Source: Bacteroidaceae bacterium (GTDB lineage Bacteria; Bacteroidota; Bacteroidia; Bacteroidales; Bacteroidaceae). Taken from it: a DNA stretch of 64,000 nucleotides. The translations under genes were made by a program, and so were the position numbers. Location: positions 51,857 to 115,856 of the forward strand of contig JAFUYT010000001.1 of assembly GCA_017470425.1 (NCBI GenBank), given 5' to 3'. The first letter of the stretch is position 1, and the number at the start of each line of letters is the position of its first letter. Shown here one piece after another: positions 1 to 9,129 of this stretch. Under the pieces are notes generated by a model. That model did no database searches. It worked only from the letters and a program-made list of their open reading frames with translations, and was not told the DNA's origin.

Positions 1-2982
1 CTGAACCACATCCGCCAGACGGCCACGGGCGATGCTCCGTTCAAGGTGTTCTGCGACTGTTTTGCCCACTATGCCCAGACACAGCCCGACCGCATGGCAC
101 TCATCGGCTGCGACGCCCGGTTCACCTATCGCGAGTTCGACGAGATGACCTCACGTATCGCAGGAGCACTGCAGACGCTGGGCGTACAGCCGCGTGACCG
201 CGTGGCCCTGCTGCTGCCGCGTACCAGCCGGCTCATCCTCTCGATGTTCGGCGTGCAGAAGGCCGGAGCTGCCTACATACCCTGCGATCCCGAATATCCT
301 GCCGACCGCATCAAGCTCATCCTGGAGGACAGCGAGGCCCGCTTCATCATCACTACCGCCGACCGTCTCGACAGCGTGCCGGCCGGCAAGGGTATCGACG
401 TGGAGACCCTCGTCTCGTCGGATGCTGCACTGACGCCTGTCGATATCACTCCCGACGACCTTGCGTATCTCATCTACACCAGCGGCTCTACAGGCCGACC
501 GAAGGGAGTGATGCTGCGTCACGAAGGCATGTGCAACTACGCTACCCCGCTGCCCGCCAATGTCGAGGCCTACGCTGTGGCAAATGCAGCAGACAGCATA
601 CTGGCAGTCACCACCATCTCCTTTGATGCCTCGCTCCACGAGATCGCCATCTCGCTCTTCAACGGCCTCACACTGGTGGTGGCCAACGAGAATCAGACGA
701 AGAACCCGCTCGATATGGCCGCCCTCATCCGCGAGCACCACATTGGCTATGTGTCGGCTACGCCTTCGCAGTGGCAGACATGGATCTACAGCGATGACTT
801 CGTAGAGGCGATCCGCACCGTTCCCATCATCCGCTTCGGCGGCGAGAAGCTGCCCGAGAGTCTGCTCCACCAGATGCAGCAGCTGACACCGTCGCGCATA
901 CTGAACACCTACGGGCCTACCGAGACGACCGTCTCCTCGAACATCCAGGAGCTCACCCATGCAGAGCGCGTCACGGTGGGTCGTCCGCAGCTGAATGTCA
1001 AGGAGTTTGTGGTTGACAGCGACGGCAACGAGCTGCCGGTAGGTGTCGTTGGCGAGCTGTATATCGGAGGCCGTGGCGTGGCTCGTGGCTACAACAACCT
1101 CGACGAGATGACGCGCGAGCGTTTCATCGACTATCACGGCACACGCATCTACAAGTCGGGCGACTATGCCAGGTGGCTCCCCGACGGCGACGTGGCCATC
1201 CTCGGACGTACAGACCACCAGATCAAGTTACGCGGCCTGCGCATCGAGCTGGGTGAGGTGGAGAACGTCATTGCCCGTGTAGAAGGTGTGAAGAATGTCG
1301 TCATCATGATCCGTAAAATATCAGGCAAGGAGCATCTCTGTGCCTACTTCACCGCCGACCATCCTATCGACATTGCCGAGATGAAGGCTGAGATCAGCAA
1401 AAGCCTCACGCAGTATATGGTGCCTACCGCCTACCTGCAACTCGACAAAATGCCGATGACCCCTAATGGCAAGACAGACATCAAGGCTCTGCCCGACCCC
1501 GAGCTGGCGGTCAGCAGCGAATACGAAGCACCCCAGAACGATGCCGAACGCACCTTCTGCGACATCTTTGCCGATATCCTGCAGATGGACAAGGTGGGAG
1601 CCACCGACAACTTCTTCGACCTTGGCGGAACGTCGCTCGTCGTCACCCGCGTCATCATCGAGGCTGACAAGGCAGGACTGCACGTGTCCTATGGCGAGGT
1701 ATTCGCCAACCCCACACCACGCAAGCTGGCTCTGCTGACGACTGGCGGCGCAGCTCCCGCCGGTTCATCCGACGGGACCCCGTCAGCCACTCCCGACCCC
1801 GTAGCCGACTTCGACTACACCGCCATCAACAACCTCTTGCAGCGCAACACGCTGGGCTTCTTCCGTGCAGGCGAGCGTCAGCAGTTAGGCAACGTGCTGA
1901 TTACCGGAACCACGGGCTATCTGGGTATTCACATCCTGCGCGAGTTGATTGACTCAGATGCAGGAAACATCTATTGCATGGTACGTGGCAAGACCCTGGC
2001 AGCCGCAGAGAGCCGTCTCCGCACCATGCTCTTCTACTATTTCGACAGCCCTTATGAGGAGCTGTTCGGAAAGCGGCTGCATGTTGTCCTCGGCGATGTC
2101 ACCAACGACCTTTGTGGTGTGCTCAACGGTTATGCCATTGACACTGTCTTCAACTGCGCCGCCGTCGTCAAGCACTTCTCTGAAGGCACGGAGATTGAAG
2201 ACGTCAACATCGGGGGTGCGCAGCGATGTGTAGAGTTCTGTATCAAGACAGGTGCCAGACTCATCCACATCTCCACCGCCAGCACACGCGGCCTGTGGGC
2301 TGGCGAGATCAAGAATGAAATCTTCTCCGAGCAGCGCCTCTATATGGGGCAGTATCTGGGCAATCAGTATATCTATTCTAAGTTCATGGCCGAACGGCTG
2401 ATCCTTGACGCCGTTGCCCTCCACGGCCTGTCCGCAAAGATCATGCGAGTGGGTAATCTCGCTGCCCGCTCCACCGACGGCGAGTTCCAGGCGAACTTCA
2501 GCACCAACTCGTTCATGGGACGTATCCGCGTGTATAACATGCTGGGCTGTTGCCCGTATGGTATGCGCAACAAGCGTGTGGAGTTCTCGCCTATCAACGA
2601 GGTGGCTCGCGCCATTGTGCTGCTGAGCGCTACGCCTGAGGAGTGCACCGTGTTCCATCCGTATAACATACACGGCCAGTTCCTCGGCGATGTGCTCTCT
2701 GCCTTGACAGTCGTCACGGGAGGCATCCGCTTCGTCGAGCAGGAAGAGTTCCAGCAGGCGATGGATGAGGCCGGGAAAGACCCACAGAAAGCCAAGCAGA
2801 TGGCTGCTTTGTTGGCCTACAAGGACATGGCCCACGGGAAGAAGACGACCGACGTGCAGCGTGACAACGACTACACCACGCAGGTGCTCTATCGCCTCGG
2901 CTTCAGTTGGAGTCCCACTTCATGGGACTATATTGAACGTATGCTCACTGCCATCGGCGGCTTCGGATTCTTCGAATATTAG
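1..2982 (+). CDS. NRPS 3' part: adenylation, carrier and thioester-reductase domains (5' partial)
   Basis: The frame is open at the first base of the window, so the true start (and perhaps a condensation domain) lies upstream. Numbering from the first codon, an adenylation domain fills about residues 1-500: TSGSTGRPKG near 158, FDASLHE with the Asp that usually contacts the substrate amine, NTYGPTETT, GELYIGGRG, YKSGDYARW and a final NGKTD. A carrier domain follows with DNFFDLGGTSL near 543 (phosphopantetheine Ser). The last 350 residues are a reductase domain: NAD(P)-binding GTTGYLG near 633 and a YIYSK catalytic Tyr/Lys pair. Such modules activate an amino acid, hold it as a thioester and release it reductively as an aldehyde or alcohol. 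The substrate cannot be called. A MATE exporter follows after 37 bases, which suggests a product exported from the cell. Confidence 0.93.
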   Translation: MNHIRQTATGDAPFKVFCDCFAHYAQTQPDRMALIGCDARFTYREFDEMTSRIAGALQTLGVQPRDRVALLLPRTSRLILSMFGVQKAGAAYIPCDPEYPADRIKLILEDSEARFIITTADRLDSVPAGKGIDVETLVSSDAALTPVDITPDDLAYLIYTSGSTGRPKGVMLRHEGMCNYATPLPANVEAYAVANAADSILAVTTISFDASLHEIAISLFNGLTLVVANENQTKNPLDMAALIREHHIGYVSATPSQWQTWIYSDDFVEAIRTVPIIRFGGEKLPESLLHQMQQLTPSRILNTYGPTETTVSSNIQELTHAERVTVGRPQLNVKEFVVDSDGNELPVGVVGELYIGGRGVARGYNNLDEMTRERFIDYHGTRIYKSGDYARWLPDGDVAILGRTDHQIKLRGLRIELGEVENVIARVEGVKNVVIMIRKISGKEHLCAYFTADHPIDIAEMKAEISKSLTQYMVPTAYLQLDKMPMTPNGKTDIKALPDPELAVSSEYEAPQNDAERTFCDIFADILQMDKVGATDNFFDLGGTSLVVTRVIIEADKAGLHVSYGEVFANPTPRKLALLTTGGAAPAGSSDGTPSATPDPVADFDYTAINNLLQRNTLGFFRAGERQQLGNVLITGTTGYLGIHILRELIDSDAGNIYCMVRGKTLAAAESRLRTMLFYYFDSPYEELFGKRLHVVLGDVTNDLCGVLNGYAIDTVFNCAAVVKHFSEGTEIEDVNIGGAQRCVEFCIKTGARLIHISTASTRGLWAGEIKNEIFSEQRLYMGQYLGNQYIYSKFMAERLILDAVALHGLSAKIMRVGNLAARSTDGEFQANFSTNSFMGRIRVYNMLGCCPYGMRNKRVEFSPINEVARAIVLLSATPEECTVFHPYNIHGQFLGDVLSALTVVTGGIRFVEQEEFQQAMDEAGKDPQKAKQMAALLAYKDMAHGKKTTDVQRDNDYTTQVLYRLGFSWSPTSWDYIERMLTAIGGFGFFEY

Positions 2983-3019
2983 ATGAATGGTCAACGCTCA
3001 ATGGTCAATGTATTAAACG

Positions 3020-4357
3020 ATGAGTAAGGACATCTCATTCAATACCGAGTACTGGCGCTTCCTCTGGTCCTCCATCCTGATTGCCCTATCGGCATGTCTC
3101 GGCAATGTCGTGGACTCTGTCATCGTCGGAAACCTGATTGGCGAGGACGGCGTCAGTGCCATCAACCTCTCAAAGCCCGTCACACAGTTCATGTTCACCA
3201 TCAGCATGCTGCTCTCTACGGGAGCAGGTATGCTCGTGGGTATGGAACTGGGCAGGAAGGACTACCGGCGAGCCTCCTACATCTTCACCCTTTCCACCAT
3301 CGGCTGTCTGGCTTTCGGTATGTTGCAGACGGTGGCAGGCCTGTTCTTCACCGACGACATCACCCGATGGTTTTGTACCCACGAACAGCTCCTCGCCGCC
3401 ACGCGCGACTACCTCTTTCCGCTGATGATGGGTGCGCCTGCCTATATGATGTCGTGGGCACTGGCCACGATGGTGGGTGTCGATGGCAGCCCGCGCCTCG
3501 TCTCCGCGGCCATCCTCATCGACAATGCCGTCAACCTCTGTTGCGACATCATTTTCATCCAGTGGTTCGGGTGGGGCATCGAGGGCTCATCGACAGCCAC
3601 CGTCATCGGCCACATCGTAGGCATCGCCTTCATGTGCTGGCACTTCCGCTATCCCGATCATCACCTGCAAATGGCCTTTGCGGGCGGGAAGGCAGGGGCA
3701 ACCTTCAGGGCGATGGTCTCTCAGGGTGCGCCCTTGGCACTGGCCTCCATCAGCCTCACAGCACTCCTCTTCTGTGCCAACAGCATCGTGCTCTCTACCA
3801 TGGGGCGGACGGGCATCTTCGCATTCTCCGTCTGCATGAACATCCTGTATATCTACAATCTCTTCCTCTCAGGCACCTGCCGTACCGTTCAGTCGCTGGG
3901 CTCCATACAGGTGGGAGGGGGGGACAATGAGAAGTTCCGCCTCGTCATCAGCAAGTCATTCCGTTTCATCACCGTCGCCATGCTGACGACATGTGCCTTC
4001 ATCTGGATAGCACCCGAAGCCGTCACCCGCTTCTTCGGCGCTGACGAAGGGGATATGATAGCCGAAGGAGTCCGCGCCTTGCGCATCTTCGCCCTCAGCT
4101 TCATCCCCTTCTGCTATATCTATACCGCCATGGTCGTCTATAAGCTCTACGGCTATCACACCATCGCCCTCTTCATTTCCCTGGCTCTCTCGCTGACCGT
4201 CATTCCCGTCCTGTGGGTCATCTCCCTTACAGCCCCCGACTACCTCTGGTACAGCTACCTCATCGCCTACGCCATAGAGGCCGTCGCCATCCTTGTGCTC
4301 CACAAAGTGACACATGCCCGCTTTCAGCTTAAGTCCTCAGACATGCCGCCTGCATAA
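3020..4357 (+). CDS. MATE-family efflux transporter
   Basis: 445 residues, the usual length of a MATE exporter, with about twelve hydrophobic segments. The early segment with GNVVDSVIVGNLIGEDGVSA is typical of the N-terminal half, and MVGVDGSPRLVSAA and GAPLALASISL recur at the family positions. The protein should exchange a drug or metabolite for Na+ or H+ at the inner membrane. It starts 37 bases after the NRPS stop on the same strand, so co-transcription is likely and export of the NRPS product is a reasonable inference; a general drug-efflux role is the alternative. Confidence 0.9.
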   Translation: MSKDISFNTEYWRFLWSSILIALSACLGNVVDSVIVGNLIGEDGVSAINLSKPVTQFMFTISMLLSTGAGMLVGMELGRKDYRRASYIFTLSTIGCLAFGMLQTVAGLFFTDDITRWFCTHEQLLAATRDYLFPLMMGAPAYMMSWALATMVGVDGSPRLVSAAILIDNAVNLCCDIIFIQWFGWGIEGSSTATVIGHIVGIAFMCWHFRYPDHHLQMAFAGGKAGATFRAMVSQGAPLALASISLTALLFCANSIVLSTMGRTGIFAFSVCMNILYIYNLFLSGTCRTVQSLGSIQVGGGDNEKFRLVISKSFRFITVAMLTTCAFIWIAPEAVTRFFGADEGDMIAEGVRALRIFALSFIPFCYIYTAMVVYKLYGYHTIALFISLALSLTVIPVLWVISLTAPDYLWYSYLIAYAIEAVAILVLHKVTHARFQLKSSDMPPA

Positions 4358-4365
4358 TATAAAAA

Positions 4366-4406
4366 TTTTACTGCAAGCTCTTTTTCCACAAGAGCTTGCA
4401 GTAAAA
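4366..4406. terminator. Bidirectional hairpin terminator
   Basis: A perfect 17-bp inverted repeat (4366-4382 with 4390-4406) with a 7-base loop. A-rich and T-rich ends lie on both sides. It sits between the convergent MATE and metG genes and can serve both strands. Confidence 0.85.
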
Positions 4407-4437
4407 AAAGGTATAGGAGTGTAGGTCTAATGGGGTA

Positions 4438-6660
4438 TTACCCGACCTGCGAGCCGGGCTTCACGTCTTTGGTCGTTGTCACCACGCTCAGACTCTCGTC
4501 GAAATCCACGGCTGAGAGGATCATGCCCTGGCTCTCGAGACCCATCATCTGGCGCGGCTCGAAGTTGGCCACGAAAAGGATGCGCTTGCCGATGAGCGCC
4601 GACGGGTCCTCGTAGAAGGCGGCAATGCCCGAGAGAATAGTGCGGTCCTTGCCGGTGCCATCGTCGATAGTAAACTGCAACAGCTTCTTGCTCTTCTTCA
4701 CCTTCTGGCAGTCCTTGATGAGACCCACGCGGATGTCGAGTTTTTCGAAAGCCTCAAAGCTGACGTTGGGCTTGGCCCCCCGTGGCCCCCCAGCGGGGGG
4801 CGTTTGCTGGCTGCCTGCCTTATTATCCCCCGCCGGGGGATTACAGGGGGCCTGCGCCTTTGCATTTTCCTTCTTGATGCGTGCGAGGCGGTCCATCTGC
4901 TTCTGAATGGCCTCGTCCTCGATCTTCTCGAAGAGCAGTTCGGGCTTGGCCAGCTGATGGCCGGCGGGCAGGAGGTCGGTGCTGCCGAGGCGGGACCACA
5001 AAAGCCCCTCTCCCCGCTCCCCCCGTGGGGGGGAGAGCCGCACTGCCGTGTCTTTCTTTTCCTCAGAGGATAAGGAGTCCTCCCCCCCACGGGGGGAGTT
5101 AGAGAGGGGCCCGACTCTAAGCATCTCCCTAAGCTTCTTGCTGCTGAACGGCAGGAAAGGCTCGAAGGCGATGGCGAGGTTGGCGGTCAGCTGGAGCGAG
5201 ATGTTGATGATGGTCTTTACGCGCTCGGGGTCGGTCTTGATGACCTTCCACGGCTCGCTGTCGGCGAGGTATTTGTTGCCGATGCGGGCAAGATTCATGG
5301 CCTCCTTCTGTGCGTCGCGGAAGCGGAAGTTGTCGAGCAGGCTCTCCATTTTGCATTTTACATCCGCAAACTCGCTGAGGGTTTGTCGGTCGTAGTCGGT
5401 CAGCTCGCCGCAGGCGGGCACGACGCCCTCGTAGTACTTCTGCGTCAGCTGCAGGGCGCGGTTTACGAAGTTGCCGTAGATGGCCACGAGTTCGTTGTTG
5501 TTGCGCGCCTGGAACTCCGCCCAGGTGAAGTCGTTGTCCTTGGTCTCGGGAGCCGAAGCGGTGAGGGCATAGCGCAGGACATCCTGCTTGCCGGGGAAAT
5601 CGACGAGGTACTCATGGAGCCACACGGCCCAGTTGCGGGAGGTGGAGATCTTGTCGCCCTCAAGGTTCAGGAACTCGTTGGCGGGCACGTTGTCGGGCAT
5701 GATGTAGCCGCCGTGCGCCTTCATCATCACGGGGAAGATGATGCAGTGGAAGACGATGTTGTCCTTTCCGATGAAGTGTACGAGGCGCGTGTCCTCGTCC
5801 TGCCACCAGCGTTGCCACGTGCCCCAGCGTTCGGGGTTGCTCTCGCAGAGCTCCTTGGTGTTGGAGATGTAGCCGATGGGGGCGTCAAACCAGACGTAGA
5901 GCACCTTGCCGTCGGCACCTTCAACGGGGACGGGTATGCCCCAGTCGAGGTCGCGCGTCATGGCACGGGGCTGCAGCTCCATGTCGAGCCAGCTCTTGCA
6001 CTGCCCGTAGACATTCGAGCGCCACTCCTTGTGTCCTTCCAGAATCCACTCCTTCAGCCAGCCCTCGTAGTCGTTCAGGGGCAGGAACCAGTTGGTGGTG
6101 TCCTTCAGCACGAGCTGTGCGCCGCTCTCCTTGGAGCGCGGGTTGATGAGCTCGGTGGGGTCGAGGTCGCGGCCGCATTTCTCACACTGGTCGCCGTTGG
6201 CTTCGTTGTGGCAGTGGGGACATTCGCCCACGATGTCGCGGTCGCTCTTGAAGGTGCCTGTTGTCTCGTCGTAGAACTGTTTCGTGGTCTTCTCAATGAG
6301 CTTACCATCGTCGTAGAGCTTGCGGAAGAAGTCAGCGGCGAACTGGTGGTGCGTCGCACTCGTGGTACGGGAATAGACGTCGAATGAGATGCCGAACTCC
6401 TCGAAGGAGTCCTTGATCATCTTGTGGTAGCGGTCCACCACCTGCTGCGGAGTGATGCCCTCCTTACGGGCGCGCTGGGTGACGGGGACGCCGTGCTCGT
6501 CAGAGCCGCCGATGAACATCACCTCCTCGCCCTTCAAGCGCAGGTACCTTACATAAATGTCCGCAGGCACATACACACCCGCGAGGTGGCCGATATGCAC
6601 GCCGCCGTTGGCGTATGGCAGGGCAGACGTGACGGTTGTTCTCTTGAAATTCTTTGCCAT
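4438..6660 (-). CDS. metG: Methionyl-tRNA synthetase with two in-frame GC-rich inserts
   Basis: 740 residues. The class I HIGH motif is GVHIGH near residue 22, a zinc knuckle CPHC...CEKC lies near 145-160, and the KMSKS equivalent is KISTS near 337-341. A C-terminal EMAPII/Trbp111-like tRNA-binding domain starts at [13 protein letters not shown]. It charges tRNA-Met in the cytoplasm. Two stretches look foreign to the family: about residues 517-552 (Pro/Arg/Gly/Ser-rich) in the anticodon-domain tail, and about 603-629 in the linker before the tRNA-binding domain. Both are encoded by palindromic elements listed separately. The frame stays open through both, so the gene is probably functional. 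Confidence 0.96.
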   Translation of the reverse strand: MAKNFKRTTVTSALPYANGGVHIGHLAGVYVPADIYVRYLRLKGEEVMFIGGSDEHGVPVTQRARKEGITPQQVVDRYHKMIKDSFEEFGISFDVYSRTTSATHHQFAADFFRKLYDDGKLIEKTTKQFYDETTGTFKSDRDIVGECPHCHNEANGDQCEKCGRDLDPTELINPRSKESGAQLVLKDTTNWFLPLNDYEGWLKEWILEGHKEWRSNVYGQCKSWLDMELQPRAMTRDLDWGIPVPVEGADGKVLYVWFDAPIGYISNTKELCESNPERWGTWQRWWQDEDTRLVHFIGKDNIVFHCIIFPVMMKAHGGYIMPDNVPANEFLNLEGDKISTSRNWAVWLHEYLVDFPGKQDVLRYALTASAPETKDNDFTWAEFQARNNNELVAIYGNFVNRALQLTQKYYEGVVPACGELTDYDRQTLSEFADVKCKMESLLDNFRFRDAQKEAMNLARIGNKYLADSEPWKVIKTDPERVKTIINISLQLTANLAIAFEPFLPFSSKKLREMLRVGPLSNSPRGGEDSLSSEEKKDTAVRLSPPRGERGEGLLWSRLGSTDLLPAGHQLAKPELLFEKIEDEAIQKQMDRLARIKKENAKAQAPCNPPAGDNKAGSQQTPPAGGPRGAKPNVSFEAFEKLDIRVGLIKDCQKVKKSKKLLQFTIDDGTGKDRTILSGIAAFYEDPSALIGKRILFVANFEPRQMMGLESQGMILSAVDFDESLSVVTTTKDVKPGSQVG
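4774..4852. repeat. GC-rich palindromic element inside metG (type A, 79 bp)
   Basis: Ends in inverted GGCCCCC / GGGGGCC and contains two inner C-run/G-run palindromes separated by about 30 bases. It encodes NPPAGDNK...[10 protein letters not shown] in the metG linker. It has the same architecture as the alaS elements at 44589 and 44842. Confidence 0.75.
5004..5110. repeat. GC-rich palindromic element inside metG (type B, 107 bp)
   Basis: Ends in inverted GCCCCTCTC / GAGAGGGGC and contains two inner palindromes (CCCCCCGTGGGGGG and CCCCCCCACGGGGGG). It encodes [11 protein letters not shown]...[10 protein letters not shown]. The sequence class differs from the 4774 element but the layout is the same: terminal inverted repeat plus two inner hairpins. 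Confidence 0.75.
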
Positions 6661-6701
6661 TGTATCTTAGTATTTATCCAGTCAATCCCGAAAAAGCGGC
6701 G

Positions 6702-6709
6702 CAAAGGTA
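6702..6709 (-). promoter_or_regulatory. Bacteroidetes -7 box for metG
   Basis: Reads TACCTTTG on the minus strand, matching TAnnTTTG, 42 bases before the metG ATG. No clear -33 TTG was found. Confidence 0.6.
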
Positions 6710-6757
6710 GGGATTTATTCTGATATTCCCTCTATTCTCGGTTGAAAAAAGTGGATG

Positions 6758-9001
6758 TTAGTCTTCTGCGAGCGCGAAGTCGAGTTGTTTCTTGTCGAGA
6801 TTGGCCCGTGCTACGCGGATGCGGATGGGGTCTCCGAGGGTGTAGCGATGGTGGTGGCGCCGGCCGACGAGGCGGTAGTTGCGCTCGTCGAAGTCGTAGT
6901 AGTCATCATCGAGGTCGCGCAGCGGCACCATGCCTTCACATTTCGAGTCAGTGAGCTCCACATAGAGGCCGAACTCGGTGATGCCGGAGATGATGCCATC
7001 GAACTCCTGTCCGAGTTTGTCGGCCATGAACTCCACCTGCTTGTACTTGATGCTGGCACGCTCGGCGAGTGCTGCCGTCTGCTCCATGTCACTGCTCTGC
7101 TCGCACAGCGCCTCGTACTTCTCCTGGTTGGCGGAGCGCCCGCCTTCGGCATAGCGCGTGAGGAGGCGGTGCACCATCAGGTCGGGGTAGCGGCGGATGG
7201 GCGATGTGAAATGCGTGTAGTAGTCGAAGGCGAGGCCATAGTGCCCTATGTTGACGGTGGAGTACTTCGCCTTCATCATGGCGCGTAGGGCCACCATCTC
7301 CACGAGGTTCTCTTCCTTCTGTCCGTGCACCTCGTGCAGGAGCCGGTTGAGGTTCTTGCTGATCTCCTGCTTGGAACCGGTGGTCTTGAGCTTGCGGCCG
7401 AACTTGGTGACGAACTGCGAGAGGTTCATCAGTTTGTCAGGATCGGGCTGTTCGTGGATACGGTAAGGCAGCACCTTGGCTTTCTTGCCCTTGGGCACGC
7501 GTCCTACGCTCTCGGCCACCGTGCGGTTGGCCAGCAGCATGAACTCCTCAATGAGCTTGTTGGCATCCTTGGCGACCTTGTAGTAGGTGCCGATGGGGTG
7601 CCCCTTCTCGTCGATGTCGAAGCGCACCTCGGGCCGTTCGAAATCGACGGCTCCAGCCGCGAAGCGCTTCTGGCGGAGGAGCTTGGCGAGGCGGTTGAGG
7701 GTGATGAGCTCTTCGGCGAAGGGAGTCCCCTCGCATCCTCCCTGAGAGGAGGCCTCCACTTGCGGGACGTGGTCACCGGGCGCATGGTAGTCCTCGGGGC
7801 TTGCCTCGTGGCGTGCCTCTAAGAGCGCCTGCACCTCTTTGTAGGTGAAGCGGCGGTCGCTCTTGATGACGGTGTGGGCGAGGTGCCATCGCTTGACCTC
7901 CGCCTTCTCGTTCATCTCGAAGATGACGCTGTAGCAGAGCTTCTCCTCGTCGGGGCGCAGGGAACAGATGAAGTTGCAAAGGCGTTCGGGCAGCATCGGG
8001 ATGGTGCGATCGACCAGATAGACGGAGGTGGCGCGCTTGATGGCCTCCTTGTCGATGAGGGAGCCCTCGGTCACGTAGTGTGATACATCGGCGATGTGTA
8101 CACCTATTTCATACAGGGTCCCCTTCCCCGCTCCCGAGGTGAGAGCCCTGAAGGAGAGGGCATCGTCGAAGTCCTTGGCATCACGCGGGTCGATGGTGAA
8201 GGTGACGCGGTCGCGGAAGTCCTCGCGCTCGGCATAGTCCTGCGGCGTGATGGTGGCGTCAATATGGTTGGCCGCTTCCTCGACCGCCTTTGGGTAGGTG
8301 TAGGGCAGCCCGAACTCCGCCAGGATGGCGTGCATCTCGGTCTCGTTCTCGCCGGACTTGCCGAGCACCTCCACGATCTTTCCGATGGGATTCTTGGAGC
8401 CTTCAGGCCACTCGACGATCTTCACGATGACCTTGTCACCCGCCTTGGCGCCCTTGAGCTGTCCCTTGGGGATGAAGATGTCGTTGGAGAGCGTGCGGTC
8501 CTCGGTGAGCACAAAGGCGAAGTCGCGGCTGACGCTAAGCTTGCCCACGAACTGCTTGTCGGCACGCTGCAGGATGGCGGTCACCTGCGCCTCGCGCACA
8601 TGGCCGCGGCGCCGTGCCATCATCTGGATGCGCACGCGGTCGCCGTCCATCGCGTGGAGCGAATTGCGCTCCGCCACCAGAATGGGTTCGCCGCCGTCGT
8701 CGGGCAGGAAGGTGTTCTTGCCGTTGTGCTTGCGCTGGAAGAGGCCCTCCATGACGGAGCTCTTCGATGCCAGCTCGTAGCGCATCTGCGCACGTTCGAT
8801 GATATAGTCGTCCATCAGCAGGTCATCCAGCACATCCATACACAGCAGCTTGCCGGGGTGCGTGTTGAGGTGTAGCTCGCGGAAGATGGTCTTGATATCG
8901 ACCACCTCGCCGGCGTGCGTCTGGAAGAGATTCATGACCAGCTCCGTCAGCTGTGACTTGTTCAGGCGGTGTCCGCCCTGTTTGTTTTTGCTCTTTGACA
9001 T
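6758..9001 (-). CDS. rnr: Ribonuclease R (RNB-family exoribonuclease)
   Basis: About 747 residues from the ATG at 9001; an in-frame ATG at 9028 overlaps the -7 box and was rejected. Order: short N-terminal helical region, two cold-shock RNA-binding domains, the RNB catalytic domain with IDPRDAKDFDDALSF (metal-binding aspartates), and a C-terminal S1 domain (FDGIISGITEFGLYVEL). It degrades structured RNA 3' to 5' in the cytoplasm. Two GC-rich inserts are visible: TSGAGKGT just after the catalytic DDALSF (about 284-298), and a 20-25 residue insert (about 410-427) before ITLNRLAKLLR. Confidence 0.95.
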   Translation of the reverse strand: MSKSKNKQGGHRLNKSQLTELVMNLFQTHAGEVVDIKTIFRELHLNTHPGKLLCMDVLDDLLMDDYIIERAQMRYELASKSSVMEGLFQRKHNGKNTFLPDDGGEPILVAERNSLHAMDGDRVRIQMMARRRGHVREAQVTAILQRADKQFVGKLSVSRDFAFVLTEDRTLSNDIFIPKGQLKGAKAGDKVIVKIVEWPEGSKNPIGKIVEVLGKSGENETEMHAILAEFGLPYTYPKAVEEAANHIDATITPQDYAEREDFRDRVTFTIDPRDAKDFDDALSFRALTSGAGKGTLYEIGVHIADVSHYVTEGSLIDKEAIKRATSVYLVDRTIPMLPERLCNFICSLRPDEEKLCYSVIFEMNEKAEVKRWHLAHTVIKSDRRFTYKEVQALLEARHEASPEDYHAPGDHVPQVEASSQGGCEGTPFAEELITLNRLAKLLRQKRFAAGAVDFERPEVRFDIDEKGHPIGTYYKVAKDANKLIEEFMLLANRTVAESVGRVPKGKKAKVLPYRIHEQPDPDKLMNLSQFVTKFGRKLKTTGSKQEISKNLNRLLHEVHGQKEENLVEMVALRAMMKAKYSTVNIGHYGLAFDYYTHFTSPIRRYPDLMVHRLLTRYAEGGRSANQEKYEALCEQSSDMEQTAALAERASIKYKQVEFMADKLGQEFDGIISGITEFGLYVELTDSKCEGMVPLRDLDDDYYDFDERNYRLVGRRHHHRYTLGDPIRIRVARANLDKKQLDFALAED
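7721..7772. repeat. GC-rich imperfect palindromic insert in rnr (C-side)
   Basis: C-rich and G-rich halves around CCTCCCTGAGAGGAGG encode VPQVEASSQGGCEGTP at a place where family members usually have a short variable linker. It resembles the other elements but is more decayed. Confidence 0.45.
8117..8161. repeat. GC-rich insert in rnr next to the catalytic motif
   Basis: A C-rich run (GTCCCCTTCCCC) facing a G-rich run (GGAGAGGG) encodes the extra TSGAGKGT just after DDALSFR. It is probably a decayed member of the same element class. Confidence 0.4.
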
Positions 9002-9025
9002 GGCAGTAGGTAGAATAGTTTGTGG

Positions 9026-9033
9026 CAAAGATA
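9026..9033 (-). promoter_or_regulatory. -7 box for rnr
   Basis: TATCTTTG on the minus strand, 25 bases before the chosen ATG at 9001. It fixes the start and excludes the upstream ATG. Confidence 0.6.
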
Positions 9034-9097
9034 GTGTTTTTCAGACATAGAAACGCACAAAATACTGATAAAATATGTCAAATCCCACAAAAAGCAG

Positions 9098-9105
9098 TAC
9101 CTTTG
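9098..9105 (+). promoter_or_regulatory. -7 box for the epimerase gene
   Basis: TACCTTTG lies 25 bases before the ATG at 9130, divergent from the rnr promoter in a 130-base intergenic region. Confidence 0.65.
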
Positions 9106-9129
9106 CGCCCGAATCAGAAAACTTTCGAC

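Noticed and set aside
151-1218. Long open frame on the minus strand inside the NRPS gene
   Set aside because: It is a shadow of a GC-rich gene: no family motif, and the plus-strand frame has complete adenylation-domain motifs.
3908-3922. G-run in the MATE gene as another palindromic element
   Set aside because: No facing C-run; the encoded QVGGGDNEK is normal for MATE proteins.
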